Positions 1 through 7,592 of a DNA stretch of 57,922 nt are shown piece by piece. Within the stretch, counting starts at the first letter, position 1. Each line of letters starts with the position of its first letter. A program made the position numbers and the translations under genes. This DNA is from Gammaproteobacteria bacterium (GTDB lineage Bacteria; Pseudomonadota; Gammaproteobacteria; SZUA-152), in the NCBI GenBank assembly GCA_021647705.1, contig JAKIUF010000028.1, forward strand, positions 1 to 57,922. Reading direction: 5' to 3'. The notes under the pieces are model-generated. The model was not told the DNA's origin, ran no database searches, and saw only the letters and a list, made by a program, of their open reading frames with translations.

Positions 1-130
1 AAAATTGATTTTAAACTATAGAAAATATCGAGATATTACAGAAACTATTTTCAATATTAACATCAGAATATTCAAGAAAGGTGGCCGGAATTAATTTAGT
101 CACGTAAACTTATGGGTAATAGAAAGCGCA

Positions 131-165
131 CAGATCCCCGCATGAAGTTTTCCCTCACGGGGCTC
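131..165 (-). ncRNA. Group II intron domain V hairpin
   Basis: On the minus strand the sequence begins GAGCCCCGTGAGG, has a short loop and closes with CATGCGGGGATCTG. This reproduces the 34-35 nt catalytic hairpin of bacterial group II introns, with both G/C-rich arms base-pairing. It lies about 45 bases downstream of the maturase stop codon, the usual place. Its intactness suggests the ribozyme could still be functional, but splicing cannot be judged from sequence alone. Confidence 0.75.
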
Positions 166-209
166 CTCGGTTGTACTCGCTTTCGCAGTCAGCAAAGACA
201 TCATCGACC

Positions 210-1577
210 CTACCACCAAACCTTCGTTGTCGCTGCCTTTGCTCTGCACACAGGTGTTGGCAAAGGATTGAAGTTAAGGTAGTGCTTAAGCCGTTCCCAG
301 GTAAAGCTTCGCCGTCCACTGCGTCGATTTAACCACTTATACAGCAGCTCCATTACGTGTTGTTTGACGGCATGAAGCCCTGCCAGGTTGCCTATCACTC
401 CAAAGTAGTTGTAATGCCCACGTAACTTTCTCGTCAAGGAGGCCAGCAATAATGAGGTCTTCATGTGCCGGTTCTCCCTGATATACTCGGTTAGGTTACG
501 TTTCGCTGTTTGCAGTCTCTTTCTACCCGTTCGGCGGAACAGGCGCGGCTTTCCTTTGGTGTCTGAATCCCAATAGAATTCAAAGCTCAGAAAACAGAAC
601 CTGTTCTTCGGGCTGGGTTGAAAGCGACTAAAGCGTAGGATGTGTGTTTTATCCTCGGCGACCTGTAGATTGAATTTTTCCAGTCGTTTGGGTAGCGCTT
701 TATAAAACCGCTCTGCATCTCTGGCATACTGAAATGCGCAAACAAAATCATCGGCGAACCTGCAGATGATCGCATCACCTTCACAGTGAGGCTTGACGAC
801 TTCCTCGAACCACTCATCGATAACATTGTGCAGGTAGATATTGGCAAGTATCGGCGAGACGCTGCCACCTTGCGGTGTGCCTTCTTCCGGATAGCTTATG
901 CTTTTATCTTCTTCTAAGATACCTGCCTTCAGCCATTTGTTGATGAGCTGCAGGAAGCGTTTGTCATCGATTCTTTGTGCTAGCATCTCCAGCAACTTGT
1001 CATGATCTATATGGTTGAAGAAACCTTTTATATCGGCCTCCACTACATAGCCAAAACGGCCAAATTGCATTCTTACGACAAGATCATCCGCTGCTTGCCT
1101 GGCGCTTCGTCTAGGACGATAACCATAGCTGAACGGGTGGAACTCTTGTTCGTATATCGCACTCAGTATCTCTGACGTGGCTGTCTGGAGCAGTTTGTCT
1201 TCGATCACGGGGATACCCAGTGGTCTCGTCTTCCCTGCCCCTTTTGGGATATGTTTCCGTTTCACCAGCTTTGCTCGATACCCACCACCCTTGAGCCGAC
1301 CCATTAAGTTTCCTATGTTGGCTGTGTAATTCTCTTTGTAGCCGCTATAGGTCACTCGATCAACGCCTGAGGCTGCTTTCTTGTTTAACTTGCGAAAACA
1401 GTATCCCAGTAGCGTCTCGTCGATGCTGCGTGACAGGTCTCTAAACCGGTAATCCGGTTTCGTCTTTGCCTTGTAGGCTACTCCCCGTAGTGAGGTGAGC
1501 TCATGTCGTTCCCAATCTGCTATGTCGGGCATGAGTTTCCTTTGCGGGCTACGTACTTCCGTCAAGTCCTTCCCCAT
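210..1577 (-). CDS. ltrA: Group II intron-encoded reverse transcriptase/maturase
   Basis: A 455-residue protein with reverse transcriptase motifs in order: KTRPLGIP (about 116-123), ADIKGFF with Asp182, TPQGGSVSPILANIYL (234-249) and the catalytic FADD at 274-277. The usual bacterial form is YADD; FADD is a tolerated variant. A maturase (domain X) segment with LRGHYNYFG near residue 390 follows. There is no C-terminal HNH endonuclease, as in classes that insert by target-primed mechanisms without second-strand cleavage. It would bind the intron RNA, help splicing and drive retrotransposition. No frameshift or stop is seen, so it is probably functional. The start ATG at 1577 lies within intron domain IV. 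Confidence 0.9.
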   Translation of the reverse strand: MGKDLTEVRSPQRKLMPDIADWERHELTSLRGVAYKAKTKPDYRFRDLSRSIDETLLGYCFRKLNKKAASGVDRVTYSGYKENYTANIGNLMGRLKGGGYRAKLVKRKHIPKGAGKTRPLGIPVIEDKLLQTATSEILSAIYEQEFHPFSYGYRPRRSARQAADDLVVRMQFGRFGYVVEADIKGFFNHIDHDKLLEMLAQRIDDKRFLQLINKWLKAGILEEDKSISYPEEGTPQGGSVSPILANIYLHNVIDEWFEEVVKPHCEGDAIICRFADDFVCAFQYARDAERFYKALPKRLEKFNLQVAEDKTHILRFSRFQPSPKNRFCFLSFEFYWDSDTKGKPRLFRRTGRKRLQTAKRNLTEYIRENRHMKTSLLLASLTRKLRGHYNYFGVIGNLAGLHAVKQHVMELLYKWLNRRSGRRSFTWERLKHYLNFNPLPTPVCRAKAATTKVWW

Positions 1578-2183
1578 GTACGTGGCTTTCCCACGCGCAG
1601 AGTACTATGCTTGATCCGACTCCCATTGAACCTTCGGTCGATATCCATTTTACCGGCTCTCTCGACTTTCCTGATTGTCTGAAACAAGTTCTGAAATCCA
1701 GCGCAGCCCCGTCTCCACAGTGCTTCGTGTCTCTCGCATTTCAGTTCTCTTCCTCGTTTCCAATCAGGGCCTCAATGGGTCTCCCAAGTTCTTGTATGCA
1801 TCTCTTTGTACATGCCACAGCCTGATGACTCCGGAGATCCTTCACATCCTTACCATTACGGATGCTTCTGTGTTGGCTTCGGTGTACGTTAAAACCCTCG
1901 CCGATCTCAATTGGCATTTCGAAGCTGTTCCAACTTTCAGGAGCTGCGAACTCCCTACGGCCTGCACAATTCTCTGTGTACGCTTCACCCACTTTGTTCG
2001 CCTTTGGTAGTTATCTTCTTATAAAAAAAACATATCTACGGCTCCGCCGTGGGCGCAACACTCGATACGGGTGGGTGGTTAACCCTTTCCCGACAGGGAC
2101 TTGCACCCTGCAAGATGCACCAAGCTTCGCTTGGCGCTCTAACGTTGCAAATCAGCCGCCCACGGTTTAAAGCTGCTGAGCTT

Positions 2184-2266
2184 GCATAACAGATAAACTT
2201 CAATAAAAACATAAAGTTAAACTCAAACGCTGACCTAGTGGATCGGCTGGATTTGCCTTGTTATGC
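2184..2266 (-). repeat. Candidate attC site between intron and ParDE cassette
   Basis: The ends are integron core sites: GCATAAC at 2184-2190 and GTTATGC at 2260-2266. Inside, CAAACGCTGACC partly pairs with GGATCGGCTGGATTTG, but the pairing is weaker than in the other attC sites here and one side carries extra AT-rich sequence. The group II intron begins about 20 bases from its outer end. Confidence 0.45.
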
Positions 2267-2270
2267 GTTT

Positions 2271-2298
2271 TATACCACAATATACCAATATTAGGTAC
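2271..2298 (+). promoter_or_regulatory. Candidate ParDE operator
   Basis: TATACC occurs at 2271 and again at 2281, exactly one helical turn apart, and is followed by the inverted half GGTACA at 2293. Toxin-antitoxin operons are commonly autorepressed through such repeats just upstream of the antitoxin start, here at 2318. The role is inferred from position and symmetry only. Confidence 0.35.
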
Positions 2299-2317
2299 AA
2301 TGCGGAGAGCATGAATA

Positions 2318-2557
2318 ATGAGCAAAAACACCAGCATGACCCTTGGAACTCACTTTGATGATTTTATTACCACTCAACTTACCACTGGCCGATACAGTTC
2401 TGCTAGCGAAATTATTAGAGCTGGTCTTCGGTTGCTTGAAGATAATGTGACCAAAATGGAAACTCTTCGCCAACTACTAACTGAGGGAGAGAATAGTGGT
2501 TTTGTTGAGTATTCTTACGATGAGCTTATTTCCGAACTTGATGATGAAGCCCATTAA
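2318..2557 (+). CDS. parD: ParD-like type II antitoxin
   Basis: A 79-residue protein beginning with a ribbon-helix-helix-like segment (LGTHFDDFITTQL, then GRYSSASEIIRAGLRLLE), which matches the CC2985/ParD antitoxin family. The acidic C-terminal tail (DELISELDDE) is where such antitoxins wrap their toxin. It should bind DNA as a dimer, repress its own operon and neutralise the ParE product encoded immediately downstream. The stop and the next start overlap (TAATG), so the two are translationally coupled. It is read against the direction of the other cassettes in this array, as is common for toxin-antitoxin cassettes carrying their own promoter. Confidence 0.85.
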   Translation: MSKNTSMTLGTHFDDFITTQLTTGRYSSASEIIRAGLRLLEDNVTKMETLRQLLTEGENSGFVEYSYDELISELDDEAH

Positions 2558-2853
2558 TGCCTTCTTTTAAACTCAGCGCAAAGGCTAAAATTGATTTAAA
2601 AAAGATTGCCATATTTACAGAAAAGCGATGGGGACGCATTCAACGAAATGCCTACCTTTTACAATTTGATCAGTGCTTTCATCAACTCGCTGATAACTCA
2701 ACTATGGGTACAACCTGTAATCATATTAAGGCAGGTTACCAACAATTCCCACAGGGCAGCCATCTAATTTTTTACAGAGTTGGCAACAAAGATATTGTTG
2801 AGATCATTAGGATTCTGCACAAAAATATGCTCCCAAAGCTACATTTTGCATAA
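2557..2853 (+). CDS. parE: ParE/RelE-superfamily toxin
   Basis: A 98-residue protein with the ParE layout: an N-terminal two-helix hairpin (SAKAKIDLKKIAIFTEKRWG), a central region with the family's Y-x2-F-P-x-G-x-H-L-I-F-Y pattern, and a last strand VEIIRILHKNMLP. ParE toxins poison DNA gyrase; RelE relatives cut mRNA on the ribosome, and the two cannot be separated here with certainty, though the RILHKNM ending favours ParE. The stop codon lies inside the attC core GCATAAC at 2848-2854, so the gene ends exactly at its recombination half-site. Confidence 0.85.
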   Translation: MPSFKLSAKAKIDLKKIAIFTEKRWGRIQRNAYLLQFDQCFHQLADNSTMGTTCNHIKAGYQQFPQGSHLIFYRVGNKDIVEIIRILHKNMLPKLHFA

Positions 2854-2877
2854 CGCCAAGCTCAGTGGCAGGGCCAA
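2848..2877 (-). repeat. Half attC site interrupted by a palindromic repeat
   Basis: A core site GCATAAC (2848-2854) is followed by GCCAAGCTCAGTGGCAGGG, a typical attC arm, but no matching arm follows. The 101-bp palindromic element begins at 2881 instead. The arm's partner is therefore missing, and insertion of or recombination at the repeat probably destroyed this attC. Confidence 0.5.
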
Positions 2878-2880
2878 ATA

Positions 2881-2981
2881 GGGGTCAAGCTTATTGTATA
2901 ATATCAAAAAATATTTTCGTACTCAATTTTTGTTGGGAGGGGTATGGGTAGCTAATGTCATTATACAATAGGCTTGACCCC
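2881..2981 (-). repeat. 101-bp palindromic mobile repeat (REPIN-like), copy A
   Basis: The element opens with GGGGTCAAGCTTATTGTATA and closes with its reverse complement, TATACAATAGGCTTGACCCC. The same 101-bp unit, with the same length and interior, occurs at 23292-23392 and 26501-26601 in the other orientation. Paired inverted REP units of this kind are mobilised in trans by REP-associated Y1 transposases; one such transposase gene lies at the right edge of the window. Whether that enzyme is the mobiliser is inferred. Confidence 0.75.
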
Positions 2982-2987
2982 TTAATT

Positions 2988-3109
2988 ACTAACGTCGCCA
3001 ATAACGGGCATTTTAAATGCTTGGTTTGGTTTGTGCAAAATGAAGCGTAGCGTAATGACACAAACCAAACCAAGCTTTAAAATGTCCCTGTTTATTGGAC
3101 TTGTTATAC
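2988..3109 (-). repeat. attC site of the SieB-like cassette
   Basis: Core sites ACTAACG (2988) and GTTATAC (3103-3109) bracket a near-perfect long palindrome: TGCTTGGTTTGGTTTGTG on one arm pairs with CACAAACCAAACCAAGC on the other, flanked by matching CATTTTAAA/TTTAAAATG. At about 120 bases it is at the long end for attC sites. It follows the stop codon of the minus-strand gene at 3111 directly, as expected for a leftward cassette. Confidence 0.8.
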
Positions 3110-3110
3110 G

Positions 3111-3629
3111 TTAATTCTCTGGTTTTAACAAATGAGGTTTTTTATTTAGATACTCCCACGCCCATGGCTGAATATTAAATGGAAATGACCAATTAACTGG
3201 ATCATTGCCTAATTGTCCAACCCTGATAATAAACATTCTTTTCTCAAGCCCAAGAACCACTCCATTTTTCATAGATAGACTCGTTGAACGAGTTTTACCT
3301 TTTATAAATATATTGAGAATTTCCTTTTCTTCATTAGTAAGGTCATGAGCTTCTTTTTTGTAGAAATGTACTGCTGCCATCTTTTTCAATTGACGACCTA
3401 AATATACTTTCCAGAAACCATTTATTGCCGCTGCAATTAGAAATGTCAATGAAAATACAAACCCTAATCCAAAGTAGGTATTGTATTTCGCTTTTAAATC
3501 CACAAGACCGAGTTTTGTTAGGGACTCCAAAGGTAAAAAAATAAAAAAACTTGTAAACAAGAGTATCCCCAATAGTGGGATAACTCCTAAATTCAACCAG
3601 CCTTTTAATTTCTCAATTACATCTGACAT
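3111..3629 (-). CDS. SieB-like superinfection exclusion membrane protein (integron cassette)
   Basis: A 172-residue protein with two N-terminal membrane segments (about residues 14-33 and 50-70), separated by the loop LTKLGLVDLKAKYNTYFG. The rest is a soluble domain rich in Lys and aromatic residues. The membrane pair and its loop resemble the phage superinfection exclusion B (SieB) family, whose members sit in the inner membrane and abort infection by certain phages. The C-terminal half (VVLGLEKRMFIIRVGQ, FNIQPWAWEYL) is not diagnostic, so function is inferred from the N-terminal pattern and the neighbouring Abi cassette. The cassette starts at the core GTTATAC near 3653, with the ATG 24 bases later. 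The low G+C compared with core genes is typical of cassettes. Confidence 0.62.
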   Translation of the reverse strand: MSDVIEKLKGWLNLGVIPLLGILLFTSFFIFLPLESLTKLGLVDLKAKYNTYFGLGFVFSLTFLIAAAINGFWKVYLGRQLKKMAAVHFYKKEAHDLTNEEKEILNIFIKGKTRSTSLSMKNGVVLGLEKRMFIIRVGQLGNDPVNWSFPFNIQPWAWEYLNKKPHLLKPEN

Positions 3630-3646
3630 CTATTAACCTCAATAAC

Positions 3647-3704
3647 GTATAACGATTTAATCAGCGGCGCGGCTTTTTGCGTCCGCTGAATTTACTGGTT
3701 ATGC
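3647..3704 (-). repeat. attC site of the frameshifted cassette
   Basis: GTATAAC (3647-3653) and GTTATGC (3698-3704) enclose AATCAGCGG...CCGCTGAATT, a compact perfect stem with a G/C-rich loop. At 58 bp it is the clearest attC in the window. Confidence 0.88.
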
Positions 3705-3720
3705 GACTCGTATGTTAACC

Positions 3721-4115
3721 TTAAGGTGTCTTGATCCTGTCTTTAGATTGCATAGAAATGACGCCTTTGAATTTTTCACTATATTCAATAGGTAATCTGC
3801 TTTGGATATTAAGATTTGTGTTTACATCTTCAAATCCTCCAAGCACATATTTTCCACACTCACTCACAGGTAAGCAGGAAGAAGACATAATGCTTGGAGC
3901 AGAAACCATTCTTGGTGTCAAAACCCATGGTGTCAGAAGTTTTGCTTTATTATCCGGATAAAATGTTGCTTGCACTTGATTGTTCCGCCATATCGCTTTG
4001 AAATCATAAGCTCCCATGCAAGTGAGCTTATATTTGGATTGAAATCACTACCACAAAAATTTAGCTCCCTTACTCCTGTATGAACAGCACTATATATATT
4101 GCTTGTTTCTCTCAT
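3721..4115 (-). pseudogene. Frameshifted cassette gene of unknown function
   Basis: A start at 4115 has a good ribosome-binding site (AAGAGGAAC, 5 bases before ATG) and opens a frame beginning MRETSNIYSAV that runs out of phase near 4017. From there a second frame continues for about 97 residues to the stop at 3721 (GAYDFKAIWRNNQ near its start, then SSSCLPVSECGKYVLGG). The second frame's own ATG (4017) has no ribosome-binding site. The simplest reading is one protein of about 130 residues broken by a one-base deletion near 4015-4025. The cassette is bounded by attC sites on both sides. No family was recognised. Confidence 0.55.
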
Positions 4116-4138
4116 TTTTATGTTCCTCTTAATTATTG

Positions 4139-4237
4139 CCCTAACGTCGTGAATCAGCGGTTGCCCAAAGGGGCACGTTTTTGCGAAAGCAAAAAAAGTG
4201 ACGCTTTGGGCAATCCGCTGGATTCACCTTGTTAGCT
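4139..4237 (-). repeat. attC site of the Abi cassette
   Basis: CCTAACG at 4140 and GTTAGCT at 4231 enclose two long arms: GAATCAGCGGTTGCCCAAAG pairs with CTTTGGGCAATCCGCTGGATTC. The arms carry the small mismatches and unpaired bases by which integrases choose the recombining strand. The inner GCAAAAA/TTTTTGC extends the stem. The right core, GTTAGCTGC, is identical to the core at the other end of this cassette (GCAGCTAAC at 5090-5098), which fixes the cassette limits. Confidence 0.88.
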
Positions 4238-5059
4238 GCTTTCGCTAAGCCTATTTAACAAAAACTCTGCAATAACCCCCACAGATTCAATTATGCTATG
4301 CGACTCATCAATGCTTAATGAACTTATGCACAATTTACCATGACCAGTACCTTCTTTGTTTCTAACTCTATTTATCGATGTTGCCATTTGAAAGAGCGCT
4401 CGTTCATAATCCTTAATCGCAGGTTCATTAGGGGCCTTTGGAGTTTCTGGTGTAGCCATTTCTAGCGCAGCATAGGCCTGTCCAAATAAAGTGGGGAAAT
4501 TTGCATTAGCTGGATGGTTTCCAAATTTTGTTTGAATTATATGCTTGGCCGTAGCTTCTAATAAATCTTTACCAGTTCCCGAAAGCAATGCAGCATCTTC
4601 TGATCCCTTCTTTGCTCGTTGGGCATAAGCTTTCAAAGCATTGGTTAAATTTTTTCCTTTAAGAGTATCTAAAATTTTTGGGCGAATATCACCAGCCTCG
4701 GAAAGAGAATAATTCTCAGAATCGAATGCTGAAATAGCGTTTAGAATTTGTTCTTTTCCAACAAAGTTTGGGGACGTTTCTCGAAATCCTCCAACGCCTC
4801 TTACTTGAGATAGAATTAGCTCAATAAGTTTGCTTCCAGCCAAAGCGTCATTTTCTATTGCCCAATTGAGGGTGGCTCGAATGCGTTTAGCTTTACCAAC
4901 TGTCTGACCTTGAGATTTTGGATCTGCATCGATTAATCCCGATTTTTTGATTTGAACCTCAAGATCATAATGAGTAGGTTCCCTTTTTGGCTCTACTTGA
5001 GAGTCATCAATAAGCTTAGATACAGCCACGATTATTAAATCAGATATTGGTAATTCCAT
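4232..5059 (-). CDS. Abortive-infection (Abi C-terminal domain) protein, first cassette after attI
   Basis: A 275-residue soluble protein. The C-terminal 60 residues contain INRVRNKEGTGHGK followed by a helical stretch ending AEFLLNRL, the signature RN-x-hydrophobic-G-x-GHG of the Abi-like C-terminal family (Abi_C), found in abortive phage-infection proteins and HEPN-like RNases. Here the Arg-Asn and Gly-His residues are intact. The N-terminal 200 residues are mostly helical and not diagnostic. It lies directly after the candidate attI, the position best expressed from an integron's cassette promoter. Its stop overlaps the attC core by a few bases. It probably kills or arrests infected cells, perhaps by RNA cleavage; the mechanism is inferred from the family. 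Confidence 0.7.
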   Translation of the reverse strand: MELPISDLIIVAVSKLIDDSQVEPKREPTHYDLEVQIKKSGLIDADPKSQGQTVGKAKRIRATLNWAIENDALAGSKLIELILSQVRGVGGFRETSPNFVGKEQILNAISAFDSENYSLSEAGDIRPKILDTLKGKNLTNALKAYAQRAKKGSEDAALLSGTGKDLLEATAKHIIQTKFGNHPANANFPTLFGQAYAALEMATPETPKAPNEPAIKDYERALFQMATSINRVRNKEGTGHGKLCISSLSIDESHSIIESVGVIAEFLLNRLSESS

Positions 5060-5380
5060 TTTACTCCTAGATACCTCTATAACTCATTTTGCAGCTAACA
5101 TTTGTATATCGAGCACGCTCACTTTGCGGCTCCAGTTATTTTTTGAGCAGCACCGTAAGCCTATGATTTTATAAACTTTAACTAACATACCTTAAATTCA
5201 TGCCATTGCAAAGTGAGCATGCACCCTATTTCTATAGACGGGGCTCAATATCCACCATTAAATTTACTCAACCCATTGTATTCATTAAGCTTTACTCAGC
5301 CACATGGTGAAAAAGCGAGCCACCAGGCACTGCAAAGTGAGCGAAATATTTGACACATCAAAGATAAACTGAATAAATAA
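5060..5380 (-). other. Candidate attI region of the first integron
   Basis: No gene is present. Reading minus, the core GTTAGCTGC at 5098-5090 marks the junction where the first cassette begins; it matches the cassette's own attC core. After removing the IS element and its target duplication, this core is about 300 bases from the intI start, the normal attI-intI distance. The motif GCAAAGTGAGC occurs three times here (inverted at 5117-5127, direct at 5208-5218 and 5332-5342). A possible sigma-70 promoter for intI (TTGACA at 5350-5355, ATAAAT at 5373-5378) abuts the IS insertion point. Confidence 0.55.
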
Positions 5381-6417
5381 GGCTATGTTTGCGTTAACTG
5401 TTGGTCAATTTTTCGCAAAGCTTGAAGCAGAAAAAACTCTCCCGAAATATTATCTTTATTTTTTTCCAAAACCCTCCGCCAGCCCAAATAATGAGTAAGA
5501 TATTTTGTCGCCACACCATGAAATCTTGCCATCCAGGACTTCAATCGACTAATGTACGAATTAAGATTTTGAATATGGAAAATCTTATCAACAACAAATG
5601 TCTTGTCGATAGCGATAATACGTTTGTGGGGGATGTTTTCTGCTTTTGCGAAGGTTTGATAGATGCTATTCCCGTCACTGCATAAAACGACTTCATTACT
5701 CATTAACGGTTTAAGCGCATTGTGTATTTCTTCCTTATCAATATCGCTAAACACAAAATCGGCCACTGTTCCTGACCGGTCTCGTACAATTAAAACGGGC
5801 ACACGTTCACTCTTTGACCTTTTTGAAGACCTCCCTCTTTTTCTGGGCTTTCGGTGCGTTAAACACTTATTACCCTTGCAGGACTCAGTAAAGAAGGTTT
5901 CATCCGCCTCAACAATGCCAACCATTTTCGTGGCCTTGTCTTGAGTGGGCCCAGATAAAAAACGGTGCCTCCATCTAAAAGATGTGCTTTTGCTTATCCC
6001 ACATGATGCAGCTGACTTCCTTACGCTAATACCTTCCTGTAGGCATTGGGAATATGGCAGCCATAGCTCTTTATGCCGTAAACGGGACAATGAAGACCCC
6101 GTTAATGCGTTAAATCTTTTTTTACATTCTTTGCATCGATATCGCTGAAGCCCGTGAGATTTCCCCCACCGAGAAAGATGAACACCCCCACAATGAGGGC
6201 ATAAATTGGTATCTTGAGTGTGTGATTCGATAAGTTTTACGCTGGAATTTCCAGAGTTACCCCTGATCTGAGCCAGCAATTTTTGTTTTTGGAGATGAGT
6301 GAGTAATTCTAGACTGGACAATAAGCTTTTGAAATCTTTACGCAACATATGTTTGCCTCGCAACTAGATGATTTGCTGGATATAATACCAGCATCAACAG
6401 TTAACGCAAACATAGCC
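5381..6417 (-). mobile_element. IS1595-family insertion sequence
   Basis: A 1037-bp element with 23-bp perfect terminal inverted repeats starting GGCTATGTTTGCGTTAACTG at both ends, flanked by a perfect 8-bp target duplication ATAAATAA (5373-5380 and 6418-6425). The 8-bp duplication and the zinc-ribbon transposase fit the IS1595 family. The exact duplication and intact transposase suggest a fairly recent insertion. It landed between the integron's attI and intI, separating a candidate intI promoter from its gene. Confidence 0.92.
5383..6348 (-). CDS. IS1595-family transposase
   Basis: The protein has an N-terminal zinc ribbon (CPHCGG, then CKECKKRF) followed by a helix-turn-helix-like region (ISVRKSAASCGISKSTSFRW) and an ISXO2-type DDE domain. 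The first acidic residues are in VEADETFF and the second in LCSDGNSIY. The third position of the catalytic set lies beyond HIQNLNSYISRLKSWM, the family's usual closing motif, where many members have Asn or His in place of Glu. Start: the ATG at 6348 (MLRKDF) has GAGG eight bases upstream; an ATG 15 bases earlier is possible. It catalyses cut-and-paste movement of the surrounding element. No defect was seen. Confidence 0.92.
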   Translation of the reverse strand: MLRKDFKSLLSSLELLTHLQKQKLLAQIRGNSGNSSVKLIESHTQDTNLCPHCGGVHLSRWGKSHGLQRYRCKECKKRFNALTGSSLSRLRHKELWLPYSQCLQEGISVRKSAASCGISKSTSFRWRHRFLSGPTQDKATKMVGIVEADETFFTESCKGNKCLTHRKPRKRGRSSKRSKSERVPVLIVRDRSGTVADFVFSDIDKEEIHNALKPLMSNEVVLCSDGNSIYQTFAKAENIPHKRIIAIDKTFVVDKIFHIQNLNSYISRLKSWMARFHGVATKYLTHYLGWRRVLEKNKDNISGEFFLLQALRKIDQQLTQT

Positions 6418-6440
6418 ATAAATAAACAGTATTACTAACC

Positions 6441-6998
6441 ATGGAGAAGGTTGTGAAAAGTCCTTTTATTGAGTCCATTCGTACGGAAATGCGTCTTCGT
6501 CGGCACAGCATTCGAACAGAAAAAACGTACCTTATCTGGATAAAGCAATTTATTGACTTCGTTGATAAACGACACCCGAAGGAAGTAGGTGCAAAAGAAG
6601 TTAAGGAATTTCTAAGTTGGTTAGCAAATGAACGTAATGTTGCAATTAATACACAAAAAGTCGCGTTAAATGCATTGGTATTTTTATATCAAGAAATTCT
6701 TAGCCGAAAGTTAGGAGACCTGGGCTTTACTTTGGCTCATCGACCTCGTCGTTTACCGGATGTACTCAAACCGACCGAGGTACAGTGTATTCTTGATCAG
6801 CTGGAGGGACGTAACAAACTGGCAGTTCAGCTTATGTATGGCAGTGGATTACGAATATCCGAATGCCTTCGTTTACGTGTTCAGGATATCGATTTAGACC
6901 ATGGCTCTTTAACAGTGCGAGATGGCAACAAAGATAAAGGGGACGCTACCCTTTATTTAACTGCACCCCGGTTGAAGGTTATCGATAAAGAGATCATT
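6441..6998 (+). pseudogene. intI: Truncated integron integrase, first integron
   Basis: The protein begins SPFIESIRTEMRLRRHSIRT, an integron-integrase N-terminal SAM-like domain, and continues through NVAINTQKVALNALVFLY and the diagnostic RPRRLPDVLKPTEV to box I, YGSGLRISECLRLRV, containing catalytic Arg138. Recognisable similarity ends about residue 186. Everything needed for catalysis after that is absent: the IntI-specific patch, the HxxR box and the tyrosine. The reading frame then runs on to 7232 through unrelated sequence antisense to the next gene. Family members are about 320-340 residues. It faces away from the leftward cassette array, the normal integron arrangement. It cannot recombine by itself. 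Confidence 0.85.
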
Positions 6999-7064
6999 GC
7001 TGAATATTGCATAATTATTCATTGCCTTTTTTATACAAGATCAAACAACGCCTCCTCATTGAGC

Positions 7065-7592
7065 TTATGGCACAAACCCGTTAATCATTTCTATAAATTC
7101 ATTCTCCAACTGAAAACTGAATTCATGGGTAGCCAACTTATTTACACCCAGTTGTATTTTGTAATAAAAACCATTAGCGTAAATTTGAAATACACGAAAA
7201 TTCACATTTTTGCGGTTAGTAGAAAGCCTTAATATAGCCGGATCACCTTTAAAATCAAGCAGCAAGGCACTGCTTCTTCCTGAAACTTGAGCCTCTGGAC
7301 TGTTGTACTCATCCACAGCCTGTTGTGTAACGGGTTTACATTCTTCACACTCAGACCGCGTTACAATTAAAGTCGCATTTTCTCGTGTGTATTGCCACCG
7401 CCACCGCCATTCATTGGCTTTATTGATAGATTGAGATGTGTACTTCTTAAATACGGGCTCACTCCATTCACTGCTTAGCGGGAAATTAAGTTCAGTGTCT
7501 TTTGAAATATCCGCATAGGTTACAGCAAGACTGAAACTACATGTAATCAGGAGCACCCAACGAAAAATAATTGTCGTCGTAATAAGCTTCAT
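7065..7592 (-). CDS. Exported protein of unknown function
   Basis: About 175 residues with a clear signal peptide: Met-Lys, a hydrophobic stretch to about residue 23 and a cleavage-like VTYA. The mature part contains WRWRWQYTRENATLIVTRSE, a Cys pair (CEEC) that could form a disulfide or bind a metal, and alternating strand-like segments (FRVFQIYANGFYYKIQLGV), suggesting a small beta-rich periplasmic protein. No family was recognised. The ATG at 7592 is preferred because the signal peptide begins there; another lies nine bases upstream. The gene is convergent with, and probably invaded, the end of the broken integrase. The 300 bases upstream (7602-7897) hold no gene. Confidence 0.6.
   Translation of the reverse strand: MKLITTTIIFRWVLLITCSFSLAVTYADISKDTELNFPLSSEWSEPVFKKYTSQSINKANEWRWRWQYTRENATLIVTRSECEECKPVTQQAVDEYNSPEAQVSGRSSALLLDFKGDPAILRLSTNRKNVNFRVFQIYANGFYYKIQLGVNKLATHEFSFQLENEFIEMINGFVP

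Larger units (their letters stand above)
95..2163 (-). mobile_element. Group II intron with its maturase, at the far end of the first cassette array
   Basis: Read on the minus strand, a long non-coding stretch (about 2163 to 1600) precedes a reverse transcriptase/maturase gene, and a domain V hairpin follows it (131-165). This is the order domains I-III, ORF in IV, then V-VI. The 5' end is placed at about 2163, where the minus strand reads GTGGGCGG after the exon; the 3' end, near 95, is estimated from domain V and is uncertain by 20 bases or more. A candidate attC (2184-2266) lies just upstream, and introns that target integron attC sites are a known group, so attC targeting is inferred. The intron is transcribed in the same direction as the cassette array. 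Confidence 0.72.

Noticed and set aside
1607-2170. Several plus- and minus-strand open frames of 70-110 codons between the maturase and ParD
   Set aside because: They overlap each other in the domain I-III RNA region of the group II intron, have no ribosome-binding sites and no family resemblance.
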